This document shows positions 62,608 through 64,000 of a stretch of DNA of 64,000 nucleotides, one piece after another. The stretch comes from Moorella sp. E308F (GTDB lineage Bacteria > Bacillota > DSM-521 > Neomoorellales > Neomoorellaceae), in NCBI RefSeq assembly GCF_006538365.1, contig NZ_BJKN01000002.1, forward strand, positions 882,411 to 946,410, given 5' to 3'. Numbering within the stretch: the first letter of the stretch is position 1; every line of letters begins with the position of its first letter. Made by a program: the position numbers and the translations under genes. The notes under the pieces were generated by a model. That model saw nothing but the letters and a program-made list of their open reading frames with translations, had not been told where the DNA came from and made no database searches.

Positions 62608-64000
62608 TTACAAACCGCCCAGGGAAACACGCAGGACTTCACTCACCGTGGTAATCCCCTGGCGGACTTTTTCCAAACCGTCCTCGATCAAAGGCACCAT
62701 ACCGGCAGCTACGGCCGCCTCTTTCAGGGCCGTGGCCGGTGCCTTGGCGGTCACCAGGCCGCGGAGTTCTTCATTCATCACCAGCACCTCCTGGATGGCC
62801 GTCCGGCCGGCATAACCGGTAAAGCTGCAGCGCTGGCAACCCCGTCCCCGCCAGAGTTCTTCTACTGCGGGCAGCCAGGTCTTTTCCAAAGACCCCGGCT
62901 CGGGTCGGTAAATCTCCCGGCAGTGGGGGCAGAGCCGGCGCACCAGCCGCTGGGCCACTACGCCGATAAGGGAAGAGTTGACCAGGTAAGGTTCAACGCC
63001 CATATCTAAGAGGCGGGTGACGGCCCCGGCGGCGTCATTGGTATGGAGGGTGCTGAACACCAAATGGCCGGTGGTCGCCGCCCGGACGGCGATATCCGCC
63101 GTTTCCCGGTCGCGAATTTCTCCTACCATAATTATGTCGGGGTCCTGGCGCAAGATAGATCGCAAACCTGAGGCAAAGGTTAGACCGGCCTTGGGATTGA
63201 CCCGTACCTGGTTGATGCCGGGCAGCAGGTATTCTACGGGGTCTTCAATAGTAATGATGTTTTTTTCCGGTGAGCATAAAATGTTAAGGGTGGCATAGAG
63301 GGTTGTCGTCTTACCGCTGCCCGTGGGACCGGTAATGAGGAGCATACCGTAGGAACTGTGGATGAGGCTCGCAAAGCGCTCTTTTATGGCTGGCAAAAAT
63401 CCCAGGTCGTCCAGGGACAGGAGCATGGCCTCCTGGTCCAGCAGGCGCAGGACGATCTTTTCCCCGTAAACCGTGGGCAGGCTGGAAACACGCAGGTCGA
63501 CGTTGCGTTTACCCAGGGTAAATTGAAAACGGCCGTCCTGGGGCAGGCGCTTTTCGGCAATATCCATGCCCGCCATGATCTTGATCCTGGAGATCAGGCT
63601 GCTTAGAACCCCCAGGGGCAGGCGGGTTAACTCCCGCAGCAGGCCATCCACCCGCAGGCGTACGCGTACTTCCCCTTCCTGGGGTTCGATGTGGATATCG
63701 CTGGCCCGCATCTGGATCGCCTGCTGGATAAAGCTGTTAACCAGCCGTACAGCCGGTGCCCCTTCGGTACCGCCGGGACCGGGAGCTTCCAGGGCAGCGG
63801 CGGCCGCCGCCTCGCTCATGCTGGCAGCAGTTTCCTTCTGCCAGAACCTGCTCAAAGCCTCTTCAATTTCCCTTTCAGCAGCTATAGCCGGCATGATCTC
63901 CTTGCCGGTAGCCAGGCGCAGGTCGTCCAGGGCCAGCAGGTTCAGGGGGTCGGCCATGGCTACCAGGAGACGGTTGCCGTCCAGGCGAATGGGGATGGCC
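62608..64000 (-). CDS. pilB: Pilus extension ATPase PilB (5' end beyond window)
   Basis: The frame continues through the right edge; 63958-64000 encodes AIPIRLDGNRLLVA in frame before the ATG at 63957, so the gene is N-terminally incomplete here. It has the MshEN-type N-domain (DPLNLLALDDLRLATGK), Walker A GPTGSGKTTTLYATLN, Walker B DPDIIMVGEIRDRET, and a C4 zinc cluster (LCPHC...GCQRC). It drives pilus polymerisation and begins the pilB-T-C order. Confidence 0.95.
   Translation of the reverse strand, partial: AIPIRLDGNRLLVAMADPLNLLALDDLRLATGKEIMPAIAAEREIEEALSRFWQKETAASMSEAAAAAALEAPGPGGTEGAPAVRLVNSFIQQAIQMRASDIHIEPQEGEVRVRLRVDGLLRELTRLPLGVLSSLISRIKIMAGMDIAEKRLPQDGRFQFTLGKRNVDLRVSSLPTVYGEKIVLRLLDQEAMLLSLDDLGFLPAIKERFASLIHSSYGMLLITGPTGSGKTTTLYATLNILCSPEKNIITIEDPVEYLLPGINQVRVNPKAGLTFASGLRSILRQDPDIIMVGEIRDRETADIAVRAATTGHLVFSTLHTNDAAGAVTRLLDMGVEPYLVNSSLIGVVAQRLVRRLCPHCREIYRPEPGSLEKTWLPAVEELWRGRGCQRCSFTGYAGRTAIQEVLVMNEELRGLVTAKAPATALKEAAVAAGMVPLIEDGLEKVRQGITTVSEVLRVSLGGL

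Noticed and set aside
1-64000. tRNA, rRNA, CRISPR or intact insertion sequence
   Set aside because: No cloverleaf, rRNA core, regular direct-repeat array or transposase was recognised on reading both strands.

Overview
The window reads as a chromosomal segment of a thermophilic, endospore-forming, GC-rich Firmicute, most like Moorella (acetogenic Clostridia/Thermoanaerobacterales). The evidence is the sporulation genes (spoIIA operon with sigF, spoIIM, spo0A, spoIVB, spoIIIAA-AH), an electron-bifurcating NfnAB pair of the type studied in Moorella thermoacetica, an OLE RNA/oapA locus in the isoprenoid operon, frequent TTG/GTG starts behind strong GGAGG ribosome-binding sites, and a fused carboxyltransferase-BCCP next to accC. 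The genus is an inference; no search was run. Almost all genes lie on the minus strand.

Layout. 1-1.8 kb: the 5' end of a ridA-like gene (minus) diverges from a two-gene UxaA-family lyase operon resembling sulfolactate sulfo-lyase, which has a good sigma-A promoter overlapped by a GntR/FadR-type palindrome. 1.8-7 kb: dacF-spoIIAA-spoIIAB-sigF with a sigma-H-like promoter, preceded by xerD-deoB. 7-13 kb: spoIIM, a NUDIX hydrolase, spo0A, spoIVB, recN and argR. 13-21.3 kb: nadK, tlyA, dxs, oapA, the roughly 606-nt OLE RNA, ispA, xseB, xseA, folD. 21.3-27.8 kb: nfnBA, an Fsr-like MFS exporter, a TsaD-family paralog, nusB and an Asp23/AmaP/DUF2273 envelope module. 28-31.2 kb: accC plus a 5S carboxyltransferase-BCCP fusion carrying an internal Shine-Dalgarno/ATG. 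31.5-37.2 kb: a cyclic-di-GMP signalling island (REC-PAS-PAS-GGDEF, PocR-GAF-GAF-HD-GYP with a 13-G tract, a decayed GGDEF gene, REC-degenerate GGDEF). 37.5-40.4 kb: an NlpC/P60 cell-wall hydrolase, a cyclophilin-like protein and a 5'-truncated altronate dehydratase pseudogene abutting spoIIIAH. 40.4-51.7 kb: spoIIIAA-AH, a CD1247-type acidic zinc-ribbon protein, efp, pepP, aroQ, and a tldD/pmbA pair. 51.8-64 kb: a type IV pilus locus (pilB, pilT, pilC, two paralogous major-type prepilins, prepilin peptidase, three minor prepilins, a PilX-like protein, pilM, pilN, pilO), with pilB cut by the right edge.

How it fits together. The core of the window is a sporulation/housekeeping backbone. Spo0A, SpoIIAA/AB/SigF, SpoIIM, SpoIVB and the SpoIIIA channel cover initiation, forespore activation, engulfment and mother cell-forespore signalling. 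Isoprenoid (IspA, Dxs) and OLE/OapA genes share one transcription direction. The two most unusual architectures I see are a PilO with a C-terminal NPCBM-like carbohydrate-binding domain and the HD-GYP gene whose C-terminus depends on the length of a G13 tract. No tRNA, rRNA, CRISPR array or intact insertion sequence was recognised.
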